In this document: in pieces, positions 19,292 to 28,567 of the stretch
How the letters are laid out: each line of letters opens with the position of its first letter
Position numbering within the stretch: position 1 is the stretch's first letter
Assembly: GCA_004134985.1 (NCBI GenBank)
Contig: REGQ01000023.1
Coordinates: 39,704 to 103,703 of the forward strand
Direction of reading: 5' to 3'
DNA: 64,000 bases
Origin: Paenibacillaceae bacterium
GTDB taxonomy: Bacteria > Bacillota > Bacilli > Paenibacillales > Paenibacillaceae
The notes under the pieces: model-generated
What the model saw: only the letters and a program-made list of their open reading frames with translations
Told to the model about the DNA's origin: nothing
The model's database searches: none
Position numbers and translations under genes: made by a program

Positions 19292-20230
19292 ATGGAACTC
19301 CGTCAACTGCATTACGTTGTACAAATCGCCGCTGAAAAAAACTTTTCACGCGCCGCCGAAAAACTGCATATTGCCCAACCTTCGCTGAGCCAGCAGCTCT
19401 CCAAGCTGGAAAAGGAACTCGGCGTACTTTTGTTCAGACGCACGACCAACTCGGTTGAATTGACCCATGCCGGAGCGGCATTCGTGGACAAGGCGCAGGG
19501 CATTCTTGATGAAGTAGAGCAGTTAAAACAGGAAATGGACGATATCGCCCATATGCGCAAAGGCAAACTTGTCGTTGGCAGCCTGCCGATTACCGGCTCG
19601 CACATTCTTCCTCTTGTCCTGCCTGTCTTTCAAAAACAGTATCCCGAAATCGAAATCGTGCTCGTTGAGGACAGCACATCGCGCCTGGAACAATTGACCG
19701 CTAGCGGCCAAACGGACTTGAGTTTGCTATCGCTCCCCCTATTGGAACCGTCGCTTGCCTGGGAGCCCCTCATAGAGGAAGAAATATGCCTTGCTGTCCC
19801 TCCCCAGCATCAGCTTGCCGCCAAGCATGCGGCAGACGAAAACATCCCTTGGCGCCTGCGCCCCTCCGTCAACATCAGAGAGCTGGGAAGGGAACCTTTT
19901 ATTATTTTGAAAAGAGGCCAGGGCTTCCGTCAGATTGCACTTGATTTATGCACCGCTGCCGGTTTCGCCCCAACCATCGTATTCGAGAGCAGCAACATCG
20001 AAACGGTGCAGTCTCTCGTTGCTGCGGGCATGGGCATCGCGTTTGTCCCCATGATGGTGTCCAGAGCGCGCTGGAGCGCCTTTCCACCTGTCTATCTCCC
20101 GCTCGCCCCGCCAGCTCCTTCACGGACGCTTGTCATCGCGAGCCGCCGCGGAAGATACTTGTCCAAAGCTGCCTCTGCTTTCATTGAAACGATGATGACG
20201 ACCGTGGAGCAGCATTACAAGCCGGAGTAG
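19292..20230 (+). CDS. LysR-family transcriptional regulator
   Basis: A 312-residue LysR regulator: N-terminal winged helix-turn-helix (MELRQLHYVVQIAAEKNFSR, then AAEKLHIAQPSLSQQLSKLE) and a C-terminal effector-binding domain of two alpha/beta lobes (GKLVVGSLPITGSHILPLVL onward). I use the ATG at 19292 because it gives the standard family N-terminus; the ATG at 19274 adds six residues and has no clear SD. Divergent from leuCD, with a LysR-type site between. Its 3' end overlaps the convergent omega-amidase gene by 16 bases. Target and effector are not known. Confidence 0.9.
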   Translation: MELRQLHYVVQIAAEKNFSRAAEKLHIAQPSLSQQLSKLEKELGVLLFRRTTNSVELTHAGAAFVDKAQGILDEVEQLKQEMDDIAHMRKGKLVVGSLPITGSHILPLVLPVFQKQYPEIEIVLVEDSTSRLEQLTASGQTDLSLLSLPLLEPSLAWEPLIEEEICLAVPPQHQLAAKHAADENIPWRLRPSVNIRELGREPFIILKRGQGFRQIALDLCTAAGFAPTIVFESSNIETVQSLVAAGMGIAFVPMMVSRARWSAFPPVYLPLAPPAPSRTLVIASRRGRYLSKAASAFIETMMTTVEQHYKPE

Positions 20231-21015
20231 AGCGAAGATCTGCGATCCTCAAATACCGGAATCCGTCCCCGCACTTCATCCACAAGCGCCAAATCGATGC
20301 TGGCCTGCAGGATCGTCTCCTCAGAGCCGGCCTCGGCAATCACTTCTCCCCATGGATCAATAATGAGGGAATGTCCAAAAAAGCTTGTGTCACCGCTTGT
20401 GCCGACCCGGTTGCAAGCAATGACGTACATTTGGTTCTCAATCGCTCGGGCGATAAGGAGCGTGCGCCAATGATGCAGCCGCGGATTCGGCCACTGTGCG
20501 GGTACAAACAGCATTTTGGCTCCCCCCAGGGCCAGTTTGCGCGACAGCTCTGGGAAACGGATGTCGTAACAGATCATCATCCCGGCTTCATTGCCGTCCA
20601 CCGCCAAGCTGCCGACTTTATTGCCGGCCTGCAAATATTTCTCTTCGTCCATCAATCGAAACAAATGAATTTTGGAATAGTCTGCATGCAGTTCGCCGCT
20701 CCGATCAAAAGCATACGTCGTATTGCGGACGCCGCTTTCCTGCCGCTCTGCAATCGACCCTGCTATCAGGTTGACTTTGTGTTGTTTGCTAAAAGCGCTC
20801 AACAACGCCTTGGTTCGCTCGCCATTCACATCTGCCAGCTCATTGATTTGTTCAAGCGCATACCCCGTATTCCACATCTCTGGAAACATAATGACATCCG
20901 GCCGCTTCTCTTGACTTATTGCAAGCTCAAGCTGTTTCTGCAAATGCTTAAAGTTGGCTTCCGGATCACCTGCTTTAACCGTCATTTGAATCAGTGCAAT
21001 GTTTAACTGTGTCAT
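20215..21015 (-). CDS. Nitrilase-superfamily omega-amidase (MtnU/YkrU-like)
   Basis: A 266-residue carbon-nitrogen hydrolase with the Glu-Lys-Cys triad: E in MFPEMWNTGY (about 45), K in YSKIHLFRL (about 117), C in MMICYDIRFPEL (about 151). Omega-amidases deaminate alpha-ketoglutaramate or related acids produced by glutamine transaminases. In B. subtilis the homologue ykrU lies beside the glutamine transaminase gene mtnE, and here mtnE is about 0.7 kb away, which supports the same partnership. The ATG at 21015 has GGGGTGG upstream; the ATG 30 bases farther out lacks a good SD. It is transcribed divergently from the small secreted protein gene. Confidence 0.85.
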   Translation of the reverse strand: MTQLNIALIQMTVKAGDPEANFKHLQKQLELAISQEKRPDVIMFPEMWNTGYALEQINELADVNGERTKALLSAFSKQHKVNLIAGSIAERQESGVRNTTYAFDRSGELHADYSKIHLFRLMDEEKYLQAGNKVGSLAVDGNEAGMMICYDIRFPELSRKLALGGAKMLFVPAQWPNPRLHHWRTLLIARAIENQMYVIACNRVGTSGDTSFFGHSLIIDPWGEVIAEAGSEETILQASIDLALVDEVRGRIPVFEDRRSSLYSGL

Positions 21016-21164
21016 CTGTCCGCCCACCCCTTTCAATTTCCGCATTCATTTCTCGCATACGTTTATTTCCTTATGATACCGTGTCATGGATAACTGTCAA
21101 GGTGGGAACAGTATTACCAACGCCTTAATATTCAGGCTATCTACAGCAAAGGGGATTAATACGC

Positions 21165-21614
21165 ATGAAAATACAACGATGGCTGCTGCTGTTTTCCGCA
21201 ATTGCCTTATTCTGGACGGCAATGCCCGCTGCAAACGCCGCTTCTCAAACGCAAAGTGGAAATTTAAAACCTGTGCAGGTATTTGATGTCAAAGCAGGAA
21301 AAGTTGTAAAAACAGTGCCCAATGACGCGCAGTTCCAGCAATTTGCTTCCGCTTGGCTGAAAGGCGTGACTGGGCTTGCACCCCAGGCAACCACCGAAGA
21401 CAAATGCGGATACGTATACCGGATTCCGCTTGCCAAGCCGACAGATGTGACCGCAGGCAAGCTGCAGCTTCAAGTGGAGGATGTCTTTCTGTTCTATTGT
21501 CCCGGCCAGCCCGCCCTGCTCCTTATATTTGATGTGGAAAGACGGCCTTATCTGCTGACCTTCCAAACGGATTTGCAGCCGTTTCTCAAGAAGATCGGTA
21601 TCCCTGCGGTTTAA
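21165..21614 (+). CDS. Small secreted protein of unknown function
   Basis: A 149-residue protein with a clear signal peptide (WLLLFSAIALFWTAMPAANA, cleavage after about residue 25). The mature part has two cysteines (DKCGYVY and LFYCPGQ) that could form a disulfide. I do not recognise a family. AAAGGGG lies 10 bases before the ATG. It is followed by a long hairpin and then the mtnE promoter, so it is probably its own transcription unit. Confidence 0.75.
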   Translation: MKIQRWLLLFSAIALFWTAMPAANAASQTQSGNLKPVQVFDVKAGKVVKTVPNDAQFQQFASAWLKGVTGLAPQATTEDKCGYVYRIPLAKPTDVTAGKLQLQVEDVFLFYCPGQPALLLIFDVERRPYLLTFQTDLQPFLKKIGIPAV

Positions 21615-21620
21615 TCCCAA

Positions 21621-21671
21621 CATGGCTTGCTACTTAGCGCGGCTTGATGCCGCCTGAGTTGGCAAGCCATG
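21621..21671. other. Long intergenic hairpin without a T tract
   Basis: CATGGCTTGC (21621-21630) pairs perfectly with GCAAGCCATG (21662-21671), with a second inner stem GCGGC/GCCGC (21639-21643, 21649-21653). It lies just after the secreted protein stop. It may end that transcript, but the missing T run leaves this open. Confidence 0.5.
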
Positions 21672-21689
21672 ACTCATATATCGGCAATC

Positions 21690-21743
21690 TCGACACTTAT
21701 GCATAATTCTGCTACATTAAGTGGATAAATCTTTATGCATAAT
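21690..21743 (+). promoter_or_regulatory. mtnE promoter with two copies of TTATGCATAAT
   Basis: A -35-like TCGACA (21690-21695) is followed after 17 bases by TACATT (21713-21718). The palindromic word TTATGCATAAT occurs twice, at 21698-21708 in the promoter spacer and 21733-21743 just after the expected start of transcription. The 35-base offset and placement look like paired repressor operators. Confidence 0.4.
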
Positions 21744-21756
21744 GGAGTGTGGAGAA

Positions 21757-22953
21757 ATGGAAATTGCTAACACCAAAAAAATAGGACAGCCTGCTGAACG
21801 AATGAAAGAGCTGCCCACGCAATTTTTCGCCAAACTGGTGCACAAAGCCAACGCGCAAATTGCCAAAGGTCATGATGTCATTAATTTGGGACAGGGCAAC
21901 CCGGATCAGCCTACTCCCGCTCATATTGTCACCGCGCTCCAGCAAGCGGCAACCAATCCGCTCTATCATCGCTACCCGCCATTCAGCGGTTTTTCCTTTC
22001 TGAAAGAAGCGGTAGCCCAGCGTTATAAAGAAGATTACGGTGTGGAACTTGACCCCAATAAGGAAGTTGCAATATTGTTCGGCGGCAAAACAGGACTGGT
22101 GGAAATCAGCCAATGTCTGCTGAACCCCGGCGATGTGTGCCTTGTTCCGGACCCGGGCTATCCTGATTATTGGTCAGGCGTCGCATTGGCAGGCGGCCGG
22201 ATGTCCTATATGCCTCTCACCGCTGACAACCGTTTTCTGCCGGACTATACGGCGATCGACAAACAAACGGCAAGCGATGCTAAGCTGATGTTTATCAACT
22301 ATCCCAACAATCCGACAGGCGCTGTTGCCAATGCTGAATTTTATGCCGACACAGTGGACTTTGCCGCGCGCAATGGTATTGCCGTCGCCAGTGACTTTGC
22401 TTACGGCGCTATCGGATTCGACGGCAAGAAAGCCCGCAGCTTTCTTGAGACGCCAGGAGCCAAGGAAGTGGGCATTGAGTTCTACACGCTATCCAAAAGC
22501 TACAATATGGCTGGATGGCGGGTTGGTTTCGCGCTTGGCAACGCCGATATTATCGCACAGCTTAATTTAATTCAGGATCATTATTATTGCAGCCTGTTCG
22601 GCGGTATTCAGGAAGCTGCCGCAGTGGCGCTTACTGGCCCGCAGGATTGTGTCAGACAGCTGAACGCGACTTATGAGAGCCGCCGCAACGCAGTTTTCAC
22701 CGCGCTGGATGCAATCGGCTGGCAAGCGGAACGTCCGGGCGGTTCCTTCTTCTGCTGGCTGCCAGTTCCGGAAGGCTGCTCGTCAGAAATGTTTGCCGAT
22801 CGTGTGCTGGAAGAAGCTCACGTTGTTATTGCCCCCGGCATCGGATTCGGTACCCATGGCGAAGGCTATGTGCGTCTTGGCTTGCTCACCTCGGAAGAGC
22901 GGCTGACTGAAGCGGTGCAACGGATAGGTGCGCTTGGCCTGTTTGGCGGGTAA
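21757..22953 (+). CDS. mtnE: Pyridoxal-phosphate aminotransferase MtnE of methionine salvage
   Basis: Transaminates 4-methylthio-2-oxobutanoate to methionine, in Bacillus preferably with glutamine. The 398-residue class I/II aminotransferase has VINLGQGNPDQPTP at the N-terminus, YPNNPTGAVA, DFAYGAIGF, and the PLP lysine in TLSKSYNMAGWRVGF. The whole protein closely follows what I recall of B. subtilis YkrV/MtnE. The frame is open upstream, but the ATG at 21757 has GGAG 9 bases before it and gives the family N-terminus. Its promoter has a repeated palindrome. The nearby omega-amidase would remove the glutamine-derived 2-oxo acid. Confidence 0.9.
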   Translation: MEIANTKKIGQPAERMKELPTQFFAKLVHKANAQIAKGHDVINLGQGNPDQPTPAHIVTALQQAATNPLYHRYPPFSGFSFLKEAVAQRYKEDYGVELDPNKEVAILFGGKTGLVEISQCLLNPGDVCLVPDPGYPDYWSGVALAGGRMSYMPLTADNRFLPDYTAIDKQTASDAKLMFINYPNNPTGAVANAEFYADTVDFAARNGIAVASDFAYGAIGFDGKKARSFLETPGAKEVGIEFYTLSKSYNMAGWRVGFALGNADIIAQLNLIQDHYYCSLFGGIQEAAAVALTGPQDCVRQLNATYESRRNAVFTALDAIGWQAERPGGSFFCWLPVPEGCSSEMFADRVLEEAHVVIAPGIGFGTHGEGYVRLGLLTSEERLTEAVQRIGALGLFGG

Positions 22954-23129
22954 GCTCCGCTGTTCATAACGTCAGACTGCGGCGTGAAGCAACGGCAGCA
23001 TGCAAGTGAAGGCTGTCCGATTGCAGAACAACACAGAACATGGTATGCTACTTATAATTCGTTTTCGTATTATTGAAACATGTATAATGCTGACACAACC
23101 GTCGTTTTTCTGCTTTGTACATGTCAATT

Positions 23130-23370
23130 GGATAGTTGGATGTGATGACGGGACCAGTAAGCATTGCCATTCGCGACCAGAGAGCAAATTCCCAGGCTGT
23201 AAGAATTTGCCGTGAAGCGTGCCGAAACCCACCCCCGAGCAGCTGGCGAAGAGCCGGACGGATGCCTGCCGTTATTAGGCTTCAAGCAGGACAACGGTGC
23301 GTATCGTTGTCAATGAAGGTGGTACCGCGGAAGCCCGACTTTCGTCCTTTACAGGATGAAAGTCTTTTTT
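23130..23370 (+). ncRNA. T-box leader, probably proline-specific, upstream of proB
   Basis: The conserved T-box AAGGTGGTACCGCGG is at 23316-23330, immediately before a terminator hairpin (GACTTTCGTCC/GGATGAAAGTC, 23337-23364) and a six-T run. A Stem I can be folded: GCAAATTC/GAATTTGC (23184-23210) at the distal end, AGTAA (23156-23160) opposite GAAACCCA (23224-23231) as the specifier loop, and GGG/CCC pairs below. This places CCC (Pro) at 23228-23230 followed by A, matching the proline genes downstream. Uncharged tRNA-Pro would favour read-through. A TATAAT at 23083-23088 may be the -10 box; no good -35 is visible. The rest of 22954-23130 shows nothing else. Confidence 0.9.
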
Positions 23371-23411
23371 GTATGTGATGATGAAGTCGTTTGGATCAGG
23401 AAGGGATGAAC

Positions 23412-24515
23412 ATGGCTGAAACAATTGTAGTGAAAATCGGCAGCAGTTCGCTGACTTCAGAACAGGGCGGACTTAATCGGGAACGGATTGCCTTCTTCGC
23501 CGAAGAACTCGCTGCCTTGCACCAAGGCGGGTATCAGGTTGTTCTCGTGACATCCGGCGCAGTAGCAGCCGGTTTCAGGACGATCGGCTATACTGCAAGG
23601 CCGCGCCTGCTCCATCAGAAGCAGGCCGCGGCCGCCGTCGGGCAAGCACTTCTGATGCAAGCCTACCAGGAGGCACTGGTCCCGAGCGGTATTGGTGTCG
23701 CCCAAATTTTATTGACACGTTCTGATTTTTCCAATCGCAAGCGAATTAACAATGCGCTGATGACATTGGATGAATTGATTCGCCAGCGGATGATTGCCAT
23801 TATTAATGAAAATGACACCGTTGCGACGGATGAGCTGAAATTTGGCGATAACGATACATTGTCCGCTCTGGTCGCCAACCTCGTCAAAGCAACCCGTCTG
23901 CTTATTCTTACAGATATGGACGGTCTGTATACAGAAGACCCGCGCAAAAATCCGGCCGCCGTCCGAATTGAACGGGTAGATCAAATATCCGAAGAGATTG
24001 AACGGATCGCCGGCGGTGCCGGGTCAAGCGTGGGCACCGGAGGCATGCGCTCAAAAATCGAGGCGGCACGAATTGCGATGCGCGGAGGCGTCCCTGCTTT
24101 TATTGGAAGGCTGCAGCACCCGGGCGATTTGATGAGCGCCATACAAGGCGCTGGCCATGGCACTTATTTCGATACGACGCTGCATAACCTGCCGATGAAA
24201 AAGCAATGGGTCGGCTTCCACTCCCTGCCGCAGGGCAGTATTACGGTGGATGCCGGCGCTGAAACTGCGCTGCTGTCAGATGGAAGAAGCTTGCTGCCAG
24301 CCGGGATCAGTGGCATTGAAGGGGAATTCCACCCCGGCGATGTCGTCGAAGTATTCAATATGAATCACGAATGTCTGGGCAGAGGTGTTGTCAACTACGC
24401 TGCCTGGCAGGTCCGGGCAACCGCGGGTCTGAGTACAGATGAAGTTATGCGGCGCGTTGATGTAGCCCGCATCGAAGTGATTCACCGTGATGAATGGGTC
24501 GCTTTCAAATCTTGA
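23412..24515 (+). CDS. proB: Glutamate 5-kinase
   Basis: First step of proline synthesis: phosphorylates the gamma-carboxyl of glutamate. The 367-residue protein has an amino acid kinase domain (VVKIGSSSLTSEQGGLNRER, VTSGAVAAG, INENDTVATDELKFGDND, GTGGMRSKIEAARIA) and a C-terminal PUA domain (about 275-360). I chose the ATG at 23412 because AGGAAGGG stands 6 bases before it; earlier in-frame starts are too close to the SD. It lies 42 bases after the T-box terminator and heads the operon proB-proA-proI-mtnW-mtnX-mtnB. The PUA domain indicates the full-length feedback-type enzyme. Confidence 0.96.
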   Translation: MAETIVVKIGSSSLTSEQGGLNRERIAFFAEELAALHQGGYQVVLVTSGAVAAGFRTIGYTARPRLLHQKQAAAAVGQALLMQAYQEALVPSGIGVAQILLTRSDFSNRKRINNALMTLDELIRQRMIAIINENDTVATDELKFGDNDTLSALVANLVKATRLLILTDMDGLYTEDPRKNPAAVRIERVDQISEEIERIAGGAGSSVGTGGMRSKIEAARIAMRGGVPAFIGRLQHPGDLMSAIQGAGHGTYFDTTLHNLPMKKQWVGFHSLPQGSITVDAGAETALLSDGRSLLPAGISGIEGEFHPGDVVEVFNMNHECLGRGVVNYAAWQVRATAGLSTDEVMRRVDVARIEVIHRDEWVAFKS

Positions 24516-24539
24516 ACCAATTGGTGGGAGGAATAGGAA

Positions 24540-25787
24540 ATGAGTGAAGTTCGCAGCAAGTCCTTATTAGCCAAACAAACGGCAACGATTATGAATCGCT
24601 TGACTACAGAACAGAAGAACGAAGCGTTAAGCCGAATGGCCGACGCCTTGCTATCCGAAACTGCTTCTATTATAGAGGCAAACAGCCTGGATCTCGAACG
24701 CGGCCGCCAGAATGGCACCAGTGAATCATTGCTCGATCGGTTGACGCTGGATGACAAGCGGATTGCAGGCATTGCTGAAGGTCTGCGGCAAATTATTGCG
24801 CTTCCTGATCCAGTTGGCGAAACGCTCAACAACTTTGAACGGCCAAATGGCTTGAAGATCCGTCAAATTCGTGTGCCGCTTGGCGTTATCGGCATTATAT
24901 ATGAAGCAAGGCCTAATGTGACCGTCGATGCGGCCGGACTATGTCTTAAAACCGGCAATGCGGTTGTCCTGCGCGGCGGATCGGCAGCTTTAAGCTCCAA
25001 TAAGCGTATTATTGAAGTGCTCCAGCACGCGTTGTCCCAAACGGCGATGCCCGCTAATGCCCTCCAACTAATCGAGGATAGCGACCGCGCTTCTGTGAAC
25101 GAAATGTTGAAGCTGAATGGCCTGCTGGATGTCATCATCCCTCGCGGGGGCGCTTCGCTCATTCGCAACGTCGTGGAAAATGCAACCGTACCGGTTATCG
25201 AGACCGGCGCAGGCATTTGTCACGTGTATGTCGATGAGAGCGCTGAGCCTGCAATGGCTTCCGATATCGCATTTAACGGCAAAGTTCAACGTCCTTCTGT
25301 ATGCAATTCCATCGAAACACTGCTCGTACACGAACAGTTTGCTGCTACGAATCTTGCTGCGCTCGCCGCTCGTATGCTAGAAGCTTCGGTCGAGCTGCGG
25401 GGCTGTGAACGGACAGCAGCGCTGCTCACAGACGTCAAACCAGCGACCGAGTTGGATTATGCTACCGAGTATAACGACTACATTCTGAATATCCGCATCG
25501 TGGGCTCGCTTGACGAAGCGCTTGAGCATATCCAGCAGTACGGAACACAGCATTCGGAGTGTATCGTGACCGATAATACGACGAACGCGGAGCGTTTCCT
25601 GCAGGATGTGGATGCAGCTGCCATTTATCACAATGCCTCCACTCGTTTCACGGACGGTTTCGAATTCGGATTCGGCGCTGAAATCGGCATCAGCACGCAA
25701 AAGCTGCATGCGCGCGGGCCAATGGGCTTGCCTGCCCTGACTTCATCCAAATTCCAGATCCATGGAACTGGTCAAATACGCGGTTAA
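24540..25787 (+). CDS. proA: Gamma-glutamyl phosphate reductase
   Basis: Second step of proline synthesis: NADPH reduction of gamma-glutamyl phosphate to the semialdehyde. It has 415 residues, the family length. The catalytic Cys is in FNGKVQRPSVCNSIETLLV, with VPLGVIGIIYEARPNVTVD and a typical C-terminus (GFGAEIGISTQKLHARGPMG). GGGAGGAATAGG precedes the ATG, and it lies 24 bases after proB. Confidence 0.97.
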   Translation: MSEVRSKSLLAKQTATIMNRLTTEQKNEALSRMADALLSETASIIEANSLDLERGRQNGTSESLLDRLTLDDKRIAGIAEGLRQIIALPDPVGETLNNFERPNGLKIRQIRVPLGVIGIIYEARPNVTVDAAGLCLKTGNAVVLRGGSAALSSNKRIIEVLQHALSQTAMPANALQLIEDSDRASVNEMLKLNGLLDVIIPRGGASLIRNVVENATVPVIETGAGICHVYVDESAEPAMASDIAFNGKVQRPSVCNSIETLLVHEQFAATNLAALAARMLEASVELRGCERTAALLTDVKPATELDYATEYNDYILNIRIVGSLDEALEHIQQYGTQHSECIVTDNTTNAERFLQDVDAAAIYHNASTRFTDGFEFGFGAEIGISTQKLHARGPMGLPALTSSKFQIHGTGQIRG

Positions 25788-25800
25788 TGGAGGAAAGCAA

Positions 25801-26649
25801 ATGACACAACTCGCGCAATTAAAGCTGGTCTTCTACGGCGCGGGCTCCATGGCCGAGGCCATTGCCCGCGGCATGATACAGGAGAAGCTGACAGCTCCTG
25901 CTCAGATCGCAATGATCAATCGTCAGAATCAACAGCGACTCGAACAGTTGACAAGCCAATACGGAGTAACCATTCCAACCAACGAAGAGGACAAATCGCG
26001 CTTGCTTTCCGAAGCAGACGTCATTTTTCTCGCCATGAAACCGAAGGATGCTGCGCAGGCATTATCCGCATTAAGCAGCTTTCTTCGCCCGTCACAGCTT
26101 ATTGTATCCGTCATTGCCGGGCTGTCGGTGAGCACGATGAACCGTATTCTTGGCAAAGAAGCTGCGATCGTCCGCACCATGCCGAATACATCCAGCACAA
26201 TTGGCCTTGGCGCAACGGGAATCAGTTACTCATCGCTTGTCTCCGCCGAGCAGCGCCAAATGACAGAGCAGATGTTCCAGTCTGTCGGGCTGACTACTGT
26301 CGTGGACGAATCGCTGCTTGGCGCGGTTACAGGGGTATCAGGCAGCGGACCAGCCTACATTTATTATGTGATGGAAGCAATGATAGCCGCTGGTCAGGCA
26401 CAAGGATTGACGGCGGAGGCTGCCAAGCAATTGACCGTGCAAACAGTGCTGGGCGCAGCGAGGATGGTCGAGACGACCGGCGAGGAGCCTGCTGACCTGC
26501 GCCGCAAAGTCACCTCCCCTGGCGGTACAACACAGGCTGCACTCGAAGTGATGCAGGAGCGCCAATTGGCGGAAACCTTTGGAGCGGCCATTGCCCGCTG
26601 CGTTCAACGCGCCGGTGAGCTTGGCTCCATGCTGGAAAAGGAGCAATGA
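25801..26649 (+). CDS. proI: Pyrroline-5-carboxylate reductase
   Basis: Last step of proline synthesis. A 282-residue enzyme with Rossmann motif FYGAGSMAEAIARG at the N-terminus and the family signature near residue 220 (LRRKVTSPGGTTQAAL). The ATG at 25801 has GGAGGAAAG at 4-10 bases and lies 13 bases after the proA stop; an upstream in-frame ATG inside proA is less likely. Firmicutes often have several ProC paralogues (ProI, ProH, ProG); the placement behind proBA fits the biosynthetic ProI. Confidence 0.95.
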   Translation: MTQLAQLKLVFYGAGSMAEAIARGMIQEKLTAPAQIAMINRQNQQRLEQLTSQYGVTIPTNEEDKSRLLSEADVIFLAMKPKDAAQALSALSSFLRPSQLIVSVIAGLSVSTMNRILGKEAAIVRTMPNTSSTIGLGATGISYSSLVSAEQRQMTEQMFQSVGLTTVVDESLLGAVTGVSGSGPAYIYYVMEAMIAAGQAQGLTAEAAKQLTVQTVLGAARMVETTGEEPADLRRKVTSPGGTTQAALEVMQERQLAETFGAAIARCVQRAGELGSMLEKEQ

Positions 26650-26651
26650 CA

Positions 26652-27875
26652 ATGAATAATATGTGTATCGCCACCTATCGGTGTTATGACGACAAAGCCG
26701 ACTTTCATAAAAAAGCGCAGTCGATTGCGGTCGGACTTACCGTTGGCAGTTGGACGGATTTGCCTGCAGCGAGTAAAGCTGCGATGGAAAAGCACTTAGG
26801 TAAAGTCGTGTCTGTCACGGTTTATGAACAGGACAACGCCGCCCCTGGCGAGCGTTATGCCGATTTGCAGATCGCATATCCGGACATCAATTTCAGTCGT
26901 GACCTTCCTGCCCTGCTTGTGACGGTTTTCGGCAAGCTGTCGATGGACGGACGGATCAAGCTGATCGATCTGGAGATGAGTCCCGATTTCCTAAGCGCAT
27001 TCCCTGGCCCGAAATTCGGGATCAGCGGCGTGCGCTCGCTGCTGGGGGTTTATGATCGTCCGTTATTAATGAGTATCTTTAAATCGGTCGTCGGCCATGA
27101 TCTTGAAAATCTGCAGGAACAGTTCTATCAGCAGGCGCTCGGCGGCGTCGATTTGATTAAGGATGATGAAATCTTATTCGAAAACCCTCTGACTCCGCTT
27201 GAGAAGCGTGTGGAGGTTTGTATGGAGGCCGCAAGACGGGCCGAAGAACAAACCGGGCAAAAGCTTCTCTACGCGGTCAATTTAACCGGTCCAACTTCAA
27301 AACTCGCTTCACAGGCGAAAAAAGCGGTCGCTGCCGGAGCCAATGCCCTGCTCTTCAATGTGCTGGCCTACGGCTTTGATACGTTGCATGAGCTGGCAGC
27401 CGACCCGGAAATATCCGTGCCGATTGCCGCGCATCCTGCAATGGCCGGGGCGCTGTATCCATCGCCCCATTACGGCATTGCCGCGCCGCTGCTGCTCGGC
27501 AAGCTGATGCGTGTTGCCGGGGCTGATCTATCGCTATTCCCTTCCCCTTACGGCTCTGTTGTTATGCCGAAGGAGGAAAATCTCGCCGTACAGGCGGCGC
27601 TGATTGATCCGGCCTTGTCTGTAAAGGCCAGCTTCCCTGTACCATCTGCCGGCATTCATCCGGGTATGGTGCCGCTGATCATGCGGGATTTCGGCCAAGA
27701 CGTAGTGGTCAATGCAGGCGGTGGTATTCATGGACATAAGCTGGGAACGGCGGCCGGCGGCCAGGCTTTCCGTCAAGCGATGGCTGCGGTTGCGAATGGA
27801 CAATCGCTGCAAGCAGCGGCCGAGCGTCATGAGGAGCTGCGTGCTGCGATTGAAGCGTGGGGTGTAAAGGAATGA
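26652..27875 (+). CDS. mtnW: RuBisCO-like 2,3-diketo-5-methylthiopentyl-1-phosphate enolase
   Basis: A methionine-salvage enolase of the RuBisCO-like family (about 407 residues). The conserved active-site stretch GGVDLIKDDEILFENPLTPLEKR lies near residue 175 with the lysine that is carbamylated in RuBisCO; GKLSMDGRIKLIDLEMS and GPKFGISGVRSLLG are also family-like. I use ATG 26652, eight bases after AAGGAG, rather than 26646, which overlaps the proI stop and has only a 2-base gap to the SD. Only two bases separate it from proI, so it must be transcribed and probably translated together with the proline genes. Confidence 0.94.
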   Translation: MNNMCIATYRCYDDKADFHKKAQSIAVGLTVGSWTDLPAASKAAMEKHLGKVVSVTVYEQDNAAPGERYADLQIAYPDINFSRDLPALLVTVFGKLSMDGRIKLIDLEMSPDFLSAFPGPKFGISGVRSLLGVYDRPLLMSIFKSVVGHDLENLQEQFYQQALGGVDLIKDDEILFENPLTPLEKRVEVCMEAARRAEEQTGQKLLYAVNLTGPTSKLASQAKKAVAAGANALLFNVLAYGFDTLHELAADPEISVPIAAHPAMAGALYPSPHYGIAAPLLLGKLMRVAGADLSLFPSPYGSVVMPKEENLAVQAALIDPALSVKASFPVPSAGIHPGMVPLIMRDFGQDVVVNAGGGIHGHKLGTAAGGQAFRQAMAAVANGQSLQAAAERHEELRAAIEAWGVKE

Positions 27876-27877
27876 CA

Positions 27878-28567
27878 ATGAATCAAAGACAGCATGATAC
27901 GAAGAAGAAAGTCATCTTTTGCGATTTCGATGGAACCATTACGATTAATGATAACATTATTGCGATTATCCGCCACTTTGATCCGCCGGGCTGGCAGCCG
28001 ATTGCCGAAGATGTGATCGCCCAACGCAAATCGATCAAACAAGGTGTCGGCGAATTGTTCCGGCTGCTGCCGACTTCCCGACAGGAAGAGATCGTTCACT
28101 TTGCCATCAACAATGTACGGATTCGCGAAGGGTTTGCTGAACTGCTCGATTATTGCGTCGAACAGTCCATCGCATTCTATGTTACGAGCGGCGGCATCGA
28201 TTTCTTCGTCTATCCGGTGCTTGCACAATTCCCGATACCCGAGGATCATATTTATTGCAATGCAAGTGATTTCACCGGGGCCAATATTGAAATTTTATGG
28301 CCGCATTCTTGCGACGAACATTGCAGCAACAACTGCGGCATGTGCAAAACGACAATTATGCGTCGGTTTCCGAAAGAACAATATCAACGGATTATAATCG
28401 GGGACAGTGTAACGGACTTCGAAGGCGCCAAACAAGCCGATCTGGTCTACTCCCGCTCCCACCTGACGGAGAAATGTCGTGAGCTTGGATTGCCGTATGT
28501 CGCTTTTGAAACATTCCATGATGTGATACAAGATTTGCATTCAAGAAAGGAAGAAGTAAATTCATGA
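27878..28567 (+). CDS. mtnX: 2-hydroxy-3-keto-5-methylthiopentenyl-1-phosphate phosphatase
   Basis: HAD-superfamily phosphatase of methionine salvage, 229 residues. HAD motif I is KVIFCDFDGTITINDN (about residue 15), motif II lies in the FYVTSGGIDFFV region, and motif III/IV in IIIGDSVTDFEGAKQAD. A cysteine-rich insertion (CDEHCSNNCGMCK, about residue 145) is characteristic of MtnX. The ATG at 27878 has AAAGGA six bases upstream. The junction with mtnW has the same AATGACAATGAAT arrangement as the proI-mtnW junction. Confidence 0.93.
   Translation: MNQRQHDTKKKVIFCDFDGTITINDNIIAIIRHFDPPGWQPIAEDVIAQRKSIKQGVGELFRLLPTSRQEEIVHFAINNVRIREGFAELLDYCVEQSIAFYVTSGGIDFFVYPVLAQFPIPEDHIYCNASDFTGANIEILWPHSCDEHCSNNCGMCKTTIMRRFPKEQYQRIIIGDSVTDFEGAKQADLVYSRSHLTEKCRELGLPYVAFETFHDVIQDLHSRKEEVNS

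Noticed and set aside
21672..23130. SAM riboswitch for the methionine-salvage genes
   Set aside because: I looked before mtnE and before the T-box for the S-box core and found none.
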